From NCBI RefSeq assembly GCF_000282315.2, contig NZ_AKJN02000006.1, positions 1,922,001-1,986,000 of the forward strand: a stretch of 64,000 nucleotides of DNA. Direction: 5' to 3'. This document shows, in pieces, positions 18,818-26,869 of the stretch. This DNA is from Pseudomonas sp. GM41(2012). Lineage in GTDB: Bacteria > Pseudomonadota > Gammaproteobacteria > Pseudomonadales > Pseudomonadaceae. Under the pieces are notes generated by a model that was not told the origin of the DNA, made no database searches, and saw only the letters and a program-made list of their open reading frames with translations. Positions within the stretch are counted from its first letter, which is position 1, and each line of letters starts with the position of its first letter. Position numbers and translations under genes: made by a program.

Positions 18818-19633
18818 ATGAGCGACTTCAACACCCTCGAACTGCTGACCGACCCGCGTGGTTTTGCGACCCTGTGGCTCAGCCGTGAAGAAAAGAACAA
18901 CGCCTTCAACGCCGAAATGATCCGCGAACTGATCCTCGCCCTGGACAAAGTGTCGAGCGACACCAGTCTGCGTTTCCTGTTAGTGCGTGGACGCGGCAAG
19001 CATTTCAGTGCCGGCGCGGATCTGGCCTGGATGCAGCAATCGGCCGAACTCGATTACCACACCAACCTCGACGACGCCCGGGAACTGGCGGAGTTGATGT
19101 ACAACCTCGCCAAGCTGAAAGTCCCGACGCTGGCGGTGGTGCAAGGCGCTGCATTCGGTGGTGCGCTGGGCCTGATCAGTTGCTGCGACATGGCGATTGG
19201 CGCCGATGATGCGCAGTTCTGCCTGTCGGAAGTGCGCATCGGCCTGGCCCCGGCGGTGATCAGTCCGTTCGTGGTGCAAGCCATCGGCGAACGCGCGGCA
19301 CGTCGCTACGCGCTGACCGCCGAGCGTTTCGGCGGACAACGAGCGCGGGAAATCGGCTTGTTGTCGGAGAGTTATCCGATCGCTGAGCTGGAGCAAAAAG
19401 TCGAACAGTGGATCGACAACCTGCTGCTCAACAGCCCGGCCGCCATGCGCTCCAGCAAGGACTTGCTGCGCGAAGTCGGCCACGGCGCGCTGACCCCGGC
19501 ACTACGCCGCTACACCGAAAACGCCATCGCCCGCATCCGCGTCAGCCCTGAAGGTCAGGAAGGCCTGCGGGCCTTTCTGCAAAAACGTCCGCCGAGCTGG
19601 CAAGCCGAAACCACCACCAAGGAGCCGCGTTGA
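18818..19633 (+). CDS. liuC: Methylglutaconyl-CoA hydratase
   Basis: 271 residues, crotonase fold. GRGKHFSAGADLAWMQ and GAAFGGALGLISCCD form the oxyanion hole and the substrate pocket. It hydrates 3-methylglutaconyl-CoA to HMG-CoA, between the carboxylase and the lyase LiuE. The open frame extends upstream into the REP element; the ATG at 18818, preceded by TGTGGAGACG, gives the family start MSDFNTLELLTDPRG. Its stop overlaps the liuD start (ATGA). Confidence 0.93.
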   Translation: MSDFNTLELLTDPRGFATLWLSREEKNNAFNAEMIRELILALDKVSSDTSLRFLLVRGRGKHFSAGADLAWMQQSAELDYHTNLDDARELAELMYNLAKLKVPTLAVVQGAAFGGALGLISCCDMAIGADDAQFCLSEVRIGLAPAVISPFVVQAIGERAARRYALTAERFGGQRAREIGLLSESYPIAELEQKVEQWIDNLLLNSPAAMRSSKDLLREVGHGALTPALRRYTENAIARIRVSPEGQEGLRAFLQKRPPSWQAETTTKEPR

Positions 19634-21588
19634 TGAGCGCACCTGTTCTCACCACCCTGCTGGTGGCCAACCGCGGCGAAATCGCTTGCCGGGTGATGCG
19701 CACCGCCAAAGCCCTGGGCCTGACCACCGTGGCCGTGCACAGCGCCACTGACCGTGAAGCCCGACACAGCCGCGAAGCGGATATCCGCGTCGACCTCGGT
19801 GGCAGCAAAGCCGCTGACAGTTATCTGCAAATCGACAAACTGATCGCCGCGGCCAAGGCCAGCGGCGCTCAAGCGATTCATCCCGGTTATGGTTTTCTTT
19901 CCGAGAACGCCGGGTTCGCCCGCGCCATCGAAGAAGCAGGCCTGATTTTCCTCGGCCCGCCCGCCTCGGCCATCGACGCGATGGGCAGCAAATCCGCGGC
20001 CAAAGCCTTGATGGAAACCGCCGGCGTGCCGCTGGTGCCTGGCTATCACGGCGAAGCTCAGGACCTCGACACCTTCCGCGACGCCTGCGAACGCATCGGT
20101 TATCCGGTGCTGCTCAAAGCCACTGCGGGCGGTGGCGGCAAAGGCATGAAAGTGGTCGAGGACGTCAGCCAGTTGGCCGAAGCCCTGGCCTCGGCCCAAC
20201 GGGAAGCGAAATCCTCGTTCGGTGATTCGCGGATGCTGGTGGAGAAGTACCTGCTCAAACCGCGTCACGTGGAAATCCAGGTTTTCGCCGACCAGCATGG
20301 CAACTGCCTGTACCTCAACGAACGTGACTGCTCGATCCAGCGTCGGCACCAAAAAGTCGTTGAAGAAGCACCCGCTCCAGGCTTGAGCCCGGAACTGCGT
20401 CGCGCCATGGGTGAGGCCGCCGTGCGATCGGCACAGGCCATCGGTTATGTCGGCGCCGGCACCGTGGAATTCCTGCTGGATTCGCGGGGTGAGTTCTTCT
20501 TTATGGAGATGAACACACGCCTACAAGTCGAACACCCGGTCACCGAAGCCATCACCGGCCTCGATCTGGTGGCCTGGCAGATTCGTGTGGCCCGCGGCGA
20601 AGCGCTGCCGATGACCCAAGCCGAGGTTCCGCTGATCGGCCATGCCATCGAAGTGCGGTTGTATGCCGAAGACCCGGGCCATGATTTCCTACCAGCTACC
20701 GGTCGACTGGAGCTGTATCGCGAATCCGCGCAAGGTCCGGGACGGCGGGTGGACAGTGGCGTCGAAGAAGGCGATGAGATCTCGCCGTTCTACGACCCGA
20801 TGCTCGGCAAACTGATTGCCTGGGGCGAGGATCGTGAACAGGCGCGACTGCGGCTGCTGAGTATGCTCGATGAGTTTGCCATTGGCGGGCTCAAGACCAA
20901 CATCAACTTCCTGCGCCGGATTGTCGGCCATCCGGCGTTTGCTGCGGCCGAACTGGATACCGGCTTCATTCCGCGTTATCAGGAAGAACTGCTGCCCGTC
21001 GCCTCGGACCTCAGTGACGAATTCTGGCAAGCCGCCGCCCAGGCATTTGCCCAAAGCCAGCCGAGCTCTCCACGAGCCGATGACCCGGTTTCGCCTTGGG
21101 CCAACAGCAATGGTTTCCGTGCTGGACTGCCGACAGAAATCACCCTGCATTTGAGTTGTGAAGGCCAGGATCGCGCGCTGACATTGGGCGACGCTGATGC
21201 CCACACCGCTCAACTCAAAGGCGAGCAACTGCTGACCGAGCACAACGGCCTGCGCCGCCAGCATCGGGCAATCCGCCGGGGCGACGTTCTGTATCTGCAA
21301 TGGGAAGGTGAATTGCGCCGCATCGAGTCCTACGACCCGATCAGCGCCGTCGAGGCCAGTCACAGCCATCACGGCGGGCTGACCGCCCCCATGAATGGCA
21401 GCATCGTGCGGGTATTGGTGGAAGCCGGGCAAACGGTCGAAGCCGGGGCGCAGCTGGTGGTGCTGGAGGCGATGAAGATGGAGCACAGCATTCGTGCACC
21501 GCACGCCGGGGTGATCAAGGCGCTGTATTGCCAGGAAGGCGAGATGGTCAGCGAAGGCAGTGCGTTGGTCGAGTTTGAAGAAGCATGA
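19633..21588 (+). CDS. liuD: 3-methylcrotonyl-CoA carboxylase alpha (biotin carboxylase/biotin carrier) subunit
   Basis: 651 residues. The biotin carboxylase domain spans about 5-450 (VANRGEIACRVMRTAKALG, the glycine-rich KATAGGGGKGMK and EMNTRLQVEHPVTE). A linker/BT domain follows, and the biotinyl carrier domain at the C-terminus has EAMKM with the biotinylated lysine near residue 615. It carboxylates its biotin with ATP and bicarbonate for LiuB. Translationally coupled to liuC by ATGA. Start set at the ATG of the overlap rather than the TTG three bases before. Confidence 0.95.
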   Translation: MSAPVLTTLLVANRGEIACRVMRTAKALGLTTVAVHSATDREARHSREADIRVDLGGSKAADSYLQIDKLIAAAKASGAQAIHPGYGFLSENAGFARAIEEAGLIFLGPPASAIDAMGSKSAAKALMETAGVPLVPGYHGEAQDLDTFRDACERIGYPVLLKATAGGGGKGMKVVEDVSQLAEALASAQREAKSSFGDSRMLVEKYLLKPRHVEIQVFADQHGNCLYLNERDCSIQRRHQKVVEEAPAPGLSPELRRAMGEAAVRSAQAIGYVGAGTVEFLLDSRGEFFFMEMNTRLQVEHPVTEAITGLDLVAWQIRVARGEALPMTQAEVPLIGHAIEVRLYAEDPGHDFLPATGRLELYRESAQGPGRRVDSGVEEGDEISPFYDPMLGKLIAWGEDREQARLRLLSMLDEFAIGGLKTNINFLRRIVGHPAFAAAELDTGFIPRYQEELLPVASDLSDEFWQAAAQAFAQSQPSSPRADDPVSPWANSNGFRAGLPTEITLHLSCEGQDRALTLGDADAHTAQLKGEQLLTEHNGLRRQHRAIRRGDVLYLQWEGELRRIESYDPISAVEASHSHHGGLTAPMNGSIVRVLVEAGQTVEAGAQLVVLEAMKMEHSIRAPHAGVIKALYCQEGEMVSEGSALVEFEEA

Positions 21589-21594
21589 AATGAA

Positions 21595-21624
21595 GATCGG
21601 TCCTACGTCTTGCGAGGACCGATC
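21595..21624. terminator. Hairpin between liuD and the convergent repressor gene
   Basis: GATCGGTCCT (21595-21604) is inverted as AGGACCGATC (21615-21624) around a 10-base loop, between two convergent stop codons. No U tract follows in either direction, so termination is only likely, not shown. Confidence 0.45.
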
Positions 21625-21627
21625 CGA

Positions 21628-22278
21628 TTAGAACCTGGCTGTCGCCTGAACCACCACGCCGATAATTCGGCACTCTTCGGTGTAAAGGGCTTTCGGATAG
21701 GTCGGATTGAGCGGGACCAGGTAACGCTGCCCGCCCTCTTCGATCAGCTTGCGAAAGGTCGCCTCGGCGCTGTCCGGCCACTGGGCGATCACCAGTTTTC
21801 CGGGTTCCGGCACGATGGCCGGGTCCACCAGGATCATCATGCCCTCGGCAATGCTGATACCCGTGGGCGCGGTCATCGCATCGCCCACCACACTCAGCCA
21901 GAAGGCCGGGCCCTGGGCGTGGTAGTCGGTCAGCTCGAAGCGTTCCTCCTTGCGATACACCGTCAGCTCACCATCGCGCAGCTGCGCCGGCGCCTTCCAG
22001 TCACTGACCGGGTAGCGGAAGTACGGGTTGTACTTCAGCGCCAGAGGCATCTCCTCCTCATCCAGGATGAGTGGTTCGCGGATCACCAGCACCACTTCGA
22101 GAAAGTCCATGCCCAGCGCCTTCAACACACGGTTCATGTTGACGACGCCAGGGTCGCGGCGTTTGTTCAGCCAGTGGCCGACGCCGCCCTGGGACATCCC
22201 GAGGCGATCTGCGAGTTCATCTTGAGTGACTTTGAGTTCACTCATCTTGGCCTTGACCAATTCAATCCATTTATCCAT
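21628..22278 (-). CDS. PrtR/LexA-fold repressor (XRE HTH + S24 domain) lacking the catalytic serine
   Basis: 216 residues. The HTH (residues 5-60) has QDELADRLGMSQGGVGHWLN and the C-terminal S24 domain runs from about 85. In active LexA/CI/PrtR-type proteins the motif is GDSM with the nucleophilic serine; here it is GDAM (Ala134). The lysine region reads TFRKL (R176-K177) instead of the usual KR order. No Ala-Gly or Cys-Gly cleavage site is seen in the linker. It therefore looks unable to cut itself in response to RecA. It is divergent from the DUF6124-like gene with palindromes between. Start chosen at MDKWIELVKAKM. Confidence 0.85.
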   Translation of the reverse strand: MDKWIELVKAKMSELKVTQDELADRLGMSQGGVGHWLNKRRDPGVVNMNRVLKALGMDFLEVVLVIREPLILDEEEMPLALKYNPYFRYPVSDWKAPAQLRDGELTVYRKEERFELTDYHAQGPAFWLSVVGDAMTAPTGISIAEGMMILVDPAIVPEPGKLVIAQWPDSAEATFRKLIEEGGQRYLVPLNPTYPKALYTEECRIIGVVVQATARF

Positions 22279-22326
22279 GTGCGGCACGATACGTGGGCGC
22301 CTCCGGCCATCAAAACACAAATTGTA

Positions 22327-22361
22327 GTATTTAATCTCTCGTCATAAATACAGTACGTACT
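22327..22361. promoter_or_regulatory. Candidate operator between the repressor and the DUF6124-like gene
   Basis: GTATTTA (22327-22333) is inverted as TAAATAC (22345-22351), and directly after comes the perfect palindrome AGTACGTACT (22352-22361). The position in the divergent promoter region suggests binding by the adjacent HTH repressor; this is inference. Confidence 0.45.
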
Positions 22362-22407
22362 AGGATGGGTTCACGGATCTGAATCTATCACGGAGTTTGC
22401 CATCGCC

Positions 22408-22749
22408 ATGTCCATCCCCTGCAACGACCTGCCTGACATGCAAATCGACACTTCGCTCACCTCGCCCAAAGGCTCTGCCGCCGCACAACGAGCGCTGGAC
22501 TATTACTTGAAACCAGCTGTTTCAGAGAAAGTGGTCGAAGAACGTTTCTTTGACGTAAACCGCAACATCAGCTGCGAAGAGGCGCTGGTTCATGCCACGG
22601 ATTTGCTACGGTGTGCCGCCGCCATCGCGTACGAGTCAGCCAGCAATTTGCAGGGCGCAAGTCGGGACCTGGCGATTTCGACGGTGCACATGATCGACTT
22701 GGCCAGGGCAATGGTGGATCGATCCCTGGAGGGCGATCAGAACGGGTGA
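22408..22749 (+). CDS. DUF6124/DUF3077-like small protein
   Basis: 113 residues, no signal or TM segment. The pattern AAQRALDYYL in the first half followed by ISCEEALVHATDLLRCAAAI and a closing helix IDLARAMVDRSLE is that of the Pseudomonas-restricted family of small helical proteins (DUF6124/DUF3077) of unknown role. It is divergent from the S24-type repressor and lies 94 bases upstream of the PrrF-type RNA. The family is often present in many copies per genome. Confidence 0.75.
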   Translation: MSIPCNDLPDMQIDTSLTSPKGSAAAQRALDYYLKPAVSEKVVEERFFDVNRNISCEEALVHATDLLRCAAAIAYESASNLQGASRDLAISTVHMIDLARAMVDRSLEGDQNG

Positions 22750-22808
22750 GACACGGGTACTGACGAGGAGGACGGGAAAGAACTTTCCAATCGCGCAGAT
22801 AAAAACAT

Positions 22809-22840
22809 TTGACTTGCAAACGAGAATGATTATTATTGCA
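22809..22840 (+). promoter_or_regulatory. Promoter with overlapping Fur box for the PrrF-type RNA
   Basis: TTGACT (22809-22814), 16 bases, then TATTAT (22831-22836) form a sigma-70 promoter. The overlapping stretch GAGAATGATTATTATTGCA (22822-22840) matches the Fur consensus GATAATGATAATCATTATC at most positions, so iron-loaded Fur should block the promoter. Confidence 0.85.
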
Positions 22841-22843
22841 TGC

Positions 22844-22956
22844 AACTGGTCGCGAGATCAGTCGATTGTCCAAGTGACCTTAGGTCGGTCTCCTGGACTA
22901 TCTCCTCATCAGGCTAATCACGGTTTTTGACCCGGCTTTTTGCCGGGTCTTTTTTT
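22844..22956 (+). ncRNA. prrF: PrrF-type iron-responsive small RNA
   Basis: A transcript of about 113 nt starting AACTGGTCGCGAGATCAG directly after a Fur-repressed promoter and ending in a strong terminator. The internal stretch CTGGACTATCTCCTCATCAG, followed by GCTAATCACGG, is the conserved core of Pseudomonas PrrF RNAs that pairs with iron-protein mRNAs such as sodB and antR through Hfq. The length fits PrrF1/PrrF2 (about 110-116 nt). Which of the two copies it is cannot be told from this window. Confidence 0.9.
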
Positions 22957-22957
22957 T
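22926..22957 (+). terminator. Terminator of the PrrF-type RNA
   Basis: GACCCGGC, loop TTTTT, GCCGGGTC, then eight T residues. A textbook intrinsic terminator. Confidence 0.92.
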
Positions 22958-23232
22958 GCCAGTTAATCTGGCTTTACCTTCAGGCTAATGAAGTCTTTAG
23001 GTGCTGCAAATTCGAATGGCGCGGATGATATCAAAAGAATATCCGTTGGCAAGAGAAGCCCGGCATCATTGGCCCAAACTAATAAAAAATAGCGCTTGAG
23101 AATCAATCGCACAGTCTCTAAGCTTCGTCGGCGTCAAGGAGGACGCCCCCCGCTTCAACCCAGAATTTCCCCCGGTTTTTCCCTTCCCAGCGTGTAAAGT
23201 AACAGCCATAAAATCATATTCAGGAATCGACT

Positions 23233-24384
23233 ATGGCCGTGGCTAAATCCTCTTTCGACATCAGTGCCAACTTCGACAGTGGCAACATTGAAGTGCTGGA
23301 CATCAGCAATCCGTTGCAAGCCCTGCTGGCCATCAAGCCAGACACCCGCAGCCAGCACTTTCAGTGGTTCCACTTCAAAGCCAGCGGTCTGCACGTCGGT
23401 CAGGAACACTGGTTTCGTCTGAACAATGCCAGCAAGTCCTCCTACAACAAAGCCTGGGATGGTTATCAGGCCGTGGCGTCCTACGACCACGTCAACTGGT
23501 TCCGGGTGCCGACCATTTTCGAAGGTGACTGCCTGCGCTTCAGCCTTGAAGCCACCGCCACCCACGCCTGGTTTGCTTACTTCGAACCCTACAGTCGTGG
23601 CCGTCACGACTGGCTGATCGAGCAAGCGCTGACCAAGGCTGGCACCGAACTGCTGGCCACCGGCAAAAGCGTCGAAGGTCGAGACATCCAACTGCTGCGT
23701 AAAGGCACGGGCGCCGAAGGTCAGCGCAAGGTCTGGATCATCGCCCAGCAACACCCCGGCGAACACATGGCCGAATGGTTCATGGAAGGCGTGATCGAAC
23801 GCCTGGAAAAACACGACGATCCGGTATTGAACAAACTGCTGACCAGCGCCGATCTGTATTTGGTGCCAAACATGAACCCGGACGGCGCTTTCCACGGTCA
23901 CCTGCGCACCAACGCCATGGGCCAGGACCTGAACCGCGCCTGGCAGAGCGCCAGCCAGGAAATCAGCCCGGAAGTCTTCTTCGTACAACAACAGATGGAA
24001 AAGTACGGCGTGGACCTGTTCCTCGACATCCATGGCGATGAAGAAATCCCCTACGTGTTCACCGCCGGCTGCGAAGGCAACCCGGGTTACACGCCACGGA
24101 TCGAAAAACTCGAAGAACACTTCCGCAGTCATTTGAAGCACCTGACCAAGGACTTCCAGACCAAGCACGGCTACACCCGTGACGAACCGGGCAAAGCCAA
24201 CATGACCCTGGCGTGCAACAGCGTCGGTCAGAAATTCGACTGCCTGTCGCTGACCCTCGAAATGCCCTTCAAGGACAACAACGATGCGCCGAATGCGCTG
24301 ACCGGCTGGTCTGGCAAACGCTCGAAGCAGTTGGGTAAGGATGTGCTGACGACCGTGGCTGACATGGTCGATACCTTGCGCTGA
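23233..24384 (+). CDS. M14 family zinc carboxypeptidase (cytosolic carboxypeptidase-like)
   Basis: 383 residues, no signal peptide. Residues about 5-130 form the beta-rich N-terminal domain of bacterial CCP-like M14 enzymes. The catalytic domain has the zinc ligands in QQHPGEHMAEW, the third ligand in DIHGDEEIP and the general-base glutamate in LTLEMPF. The NPDG and DLNRAW motifs are also typical. The relatives in eukaryotes remove glutamate side chains from tubulin; the bacterial substrate is unknown. Monocistronic, about 275 bases after the PrrF terminator. Confidence 0.9.
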   Translation: MAVAKSSFDISANFDSGNIEVLDISNPLQALLAIKPDTRSQHFQWFHFKASGLHVGQEHWFRLNNASKSSYNKAWDGYQAVASYDHVNWFRVPTIFEGDCLRFSLEATATHAWFAYFEPYSRGRHDWLIEQALTKAGTELLATGKSVEGRDIQLLRKGTGAEGQRKVWIIAQQHPGEHMAEWFMEGVIERLEKHDDPVLNKLLTSADLYLVPNMNPDGAFHGHLRTNAMGQDLNRAWQSASQEISPEVFFVQQQMEKYGVDLFLDIHGDEEIPYVFTAGCEGNPGYTPRIEKLEEHFRSHLKHLTKDFQTKHGYTRDEPGKANMTLACNSVGQKFDCLSLTLEMPFKDNNDAPNALTGWSGKRSKQLGKDVLTTVADMVDTLR

Positions 24385-24423
24385 TCGCGCTCGATGGCTG
24401 CATGTCCGGCATGCAGCCATGCC

Positions 24424-24870
24424 TCACTCGGCAGCGATCCGCACGCAATCCTCAGGTCCCAGCAAGCGCCCATCCTCGGCACGTAATTCCAGCGTCTGCA
24501 CCGGTCGGCTGTTCTCTCGGTCAATAACCCGCGAGTGCGCCTCCCCAGCCTCATAGAAAAACGCCTCGCCCCATTGGCGCAATCCGATGATCAACGGGAA
24601 CAGGCCTTTGCCCTTTTCGGTCAGCACATATTCCTGATACGCACTGCCGTCCGACGCCGGCACCAGGTCAAAAATACCGTGGGCCACCAGGGTGCGCAGC
24701 CGCGCAGACAAAATATTCTTGGCCATGCCCAAATTGCGCTGAAACTCCCCGAACCGGCGTATGCCGTCAAATGCATCGCGCACGATCAGCAACGACCACC
24801 CATCACCAATGGCATTCAGGGAACGGGCAACCGGGCATTCGGCGTTTTCCTTGCTTGTACGTTTAGCCAT
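24424..24870 (-). CDS. HxlR family transcriptional regulator
   Basis: 148 residues with a winged HTH of the HxlR type: CPVARSLNAIGDGWSLLIVR followed by RFGEFQRNLGMAKNILSARL. The cysteine at the family-conserved N-terminal site (ECPV) is present; in several relatives it senses electrophiles or redox state. It is divergent from the MFS exporter at 24967 with 96 bases between, so it probably represses that gene. Start chosen at MAKRTSKENAECPV; the frame is open further upstream. Confidence 0.87.
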   Translation of the reverse strand: MAKRTSKENAECPVARSLNAIGDGWSLLIVRDAFDGIRRFGEFQRNLGMAKNILSARLRTLVAHGIFDLVPASDGSAYQEYVLTEKGKGLFPLIIGLRQWGEAFFYEAGEAHSRVIDRENSRPVQTLELRAEDGRLLGPEDCVRIAAE

Positions 24871-24966
24871 GAGCGCGCTCACATCCATCAAATGTAGTTG
24901 CAATATAAAACCAGCTTCCATACCGTACAACTGGTTTCACTTTGAAACCACATAAGGAAGCCCGTC

Positions 24967-26208
24967 ATGAAACCTGAACATCCATTGAGCGGCACCGTGG
25001 TGTTGCTGTTTGCCATCGCCTGCGGCCTGGCCGTCGGCAATGTTTACTACGCACAACCGCTGCTCGATGCCATGGCCGAGGCTTTCGCCATGGACCCCGC
25101 AACCATCGGCATCGTCGTCACGCTGACACAAGTCGGTTACGGCGCAGGCTTGGTGTTGCTGGTGCCGCTGGGTGACCTGCTCAATCGCCGGCGCCTGATC
25201 GTTACGCAAACTGTGCTGTCGGCGCTGGCCTTGCTCACGATCGCACTGGCGCCTGACAACATCTGGCTGCTGATCGGCATGACATTGACCGGGTTACTGG
25301 CTGTCGTGACACAAGTGTTGGTGGCCTACGCCGCGACATTGGCCATCCCGGAACAGCGAGGGCGTGTGGTCGGTGTGGTCACCAGCGGCATCGTCGTCGG
25401 TATTCTGCTCGCCCGGACAGTGGCCGGCGGCATGGCTGACCTCGCCGGTTGGCGTTCGATTTATCTGTTGTCAGCAGGTTTGACGTTGGTGATGGCGTTG
25501 CTGCTGTTTCGTGTGTTGCCCAAACATGAAGCTGCGCAACCCGCCAGTTCCTACGGCGCCTTGCTGGGCTCGGTATTCACGCTGTTCAAGGAAGAACCGG
25601 TGCTGCGCCAGCGGGCGGTGCTCGCGCTACTGACCTTCGCCAGCGCCATGGTGTTGTGGACGCCCATGGTGCTGCCACTGAGCGCCCCGCCGCTGTCGTT
25701 ATCCCACACACAAATCGGATTATTCGGACTGGCAGGTGCCGCCGGTGCATTGGCCGCCGCTCGCGCCGGGCATCTGGCTGATCGTGGCCTGGGACAATGG
25801 ACCAGCGGTTTGTCACTCTTGTTGATGCTGGTTTCCTGGCTGCCGATCGCCTTCACCCAGTCCTCATTGTGGGCATTGCTGCTTGGCGTGATTACCCTGG
25901 ATCTGGGTTTGCAGGCCGTGCACGTCACCAGCCAGAGCATGATCTACAGCGTGCGCCCCGAAGCCCAAAGCCGACTCACCGCCGGCTACATGCTGTTCTA
26001 TTCAATTGGCAGCGCCTTGGGGTCGATCGGTTCGACGGCGATGTACGCGTGGGCCGGGTGGCTCGGCGTATGCCTGCTGGGCGCAGGCATCAATGCTGTG
26101 GCGTTGATCTATTGGTGGCGAACGCTGGCCACGAAAGCACACAAAACCTGTGGCGAGGGGATTTATCGGAATGCCGCACCACCCCGTTCGGCTGCGAAGC
26201 AGTCGTAA
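24967..26208 (+). CDS. MFS transporter (DHA1-like efflux), C-terminal tail encoded by a repeat
   Basis: 413 residues with 12 predicted TM helices. The helix 2-3 loop reads GDLLNRRRLI, the usual MFS motif A position, and the family resembles the arabinose-efflux/DHA1 exporters. It is probably controlled by the divergent HxlR gene. The last 20 or so residues (from about CGEGIYRNAAPP) are translated from a 155-bp inverted repeat that begins at 26149, so the natural C-terminus appears to have been replaced by repeat sequence. Substrate unknown. Confidence 0.87.
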   Translation: MKPEHPLSGTVVLLFAIACGLAVGNVYYAQPLLDAMAEAFAMDPATIGIVVTLTQVGYGAGLVLLVPLGDLLNRRRLIVTQTVLSALALLTIALAPDNIWLLIGMTLTGLLAVVTQVLVAYAATLAIPEQRGRVVGVVTSGIVVGILLARTVAGGMADLAGWRSIYLLSAGLTLVMALLLFRVLPKHEAAQPASSYGALLGSVFTLFKEEPVLRQRAVLALLTFASAMVLWTPMVLPLSAPPLSLSHTQIGLFGLAGAAGALAAARAGHLADRGLGQWTSGLSLLLMLVSWLPIAFTQSSLWALLLGVITLDLGLQAVHVTSQSMIYSVRPEAQSRLTAGYMLFYSIGSALGSIGSTAMYAWAGWLGVCLLGAGINAVALIYWWRTLATKAHKTCGEGIYRNAAPPRSAAKQS

Positions 26209-26303
26209 TTTCATTCACTGCGGTTTATCTGACAAACCGCATTTTGGGGCCGCTTCGCAGCCCAACGGGGTGGTGCGGCATTCCGATAAATCCCCTCGCC
26301 ACA
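26149..26303. repeat. Long inverted repeat (TGTGGCGAGGGG family) at the end of the MFS gene
   Basis: Arms of about 45 bases beginning TGTGGCGAGGGGATTTATC and ending in its complement, with the internal GGCTGCGAAGC/GCTTCGCAGCC motifs. Related copies are at 37419-37552 and 50145-50262. No ORF of its own. Confidence 0.9.
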
Positions 26304-26323
26304 ATAGATTTCGGTAGATCAGA

Positions 26324-26869
26324 TCAGCCGCGATCCTTGCCCCGCAACATGCTGTCCAGCACGTCATCGCGGCGCACCCAGCCGTGAAACAGCGCCGCCG
26401 CCAAATGCAGCAGCACCGTCAGGAACAGCAAGTACGCCAGATACCCGTGAGCCTTGCGCAGGAACGCAAAGACTTGCGCATTCGCCGGTACGATCGACGG
26501 CAACTGCAACGAGTTGCTGAGCATCACCGGATCCCCCGCCGCCGAAATCATCGCCCACCCCAGCAGCGGCAGAATCAGCATCAACGCGTACAGCAAAATA
26601 TGCGAAGCCTTGGCCGCCAGCGCTTGCCAACCCGGCAGATCCACTGGCAGCGGTGGCTGTTGCGTGGAAAAGCGCACGGCCAGGCGCACGACCACCAACA
26701 GCAGAATCGCGACGCCCAAAGGTTTGTGCAGATGAATCAGCCACTCATGACGCTCGGACACCGAAGCGGCCATGCCCGCGCCGATAAACAGCATGGCAAT
26801 GATCATCAGCGCCATCAGCCAGTGCAGCAATCGCGCTAAAGGCGCGAAGTGGTTCGGTTGAGCGCTCAT
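26324..26869 (-). CDS. Cytochrome b561, electron-transfer partner of the catalase-like peroxidase
   Basis: 181 residues with four TM helices and the heme-ligand histidines of the prokaryotic b561 family (LLHWLM in helix 1, HKPLG before helix 2, and two further in helices 3-4). It transfers electrons from quinol in the inner membrane. Its ATG overlaps the stop of the upstream peroxidase gene by four bases, so the two are co-translated; a role in donating electrons to that peroxidase is inference from this coupling. Confidence 0.88.
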   Translation of the reverse strand: MSAQPNHFAPLARLLHWLMALMIIAMLFIGAGMAASVSERHEWLIHLHKPLGVAILLLVVVRLAVRFSTQQPPLPVDLPGWQALAAKASHILLYALMLILPLLGWAMISAAGDPVMLSNSLQLPSIVPANAQVFAFLRKAHGYLAYLLFLTVLLHLAAALFHGWVRRDDVLDSMLRGKDRG

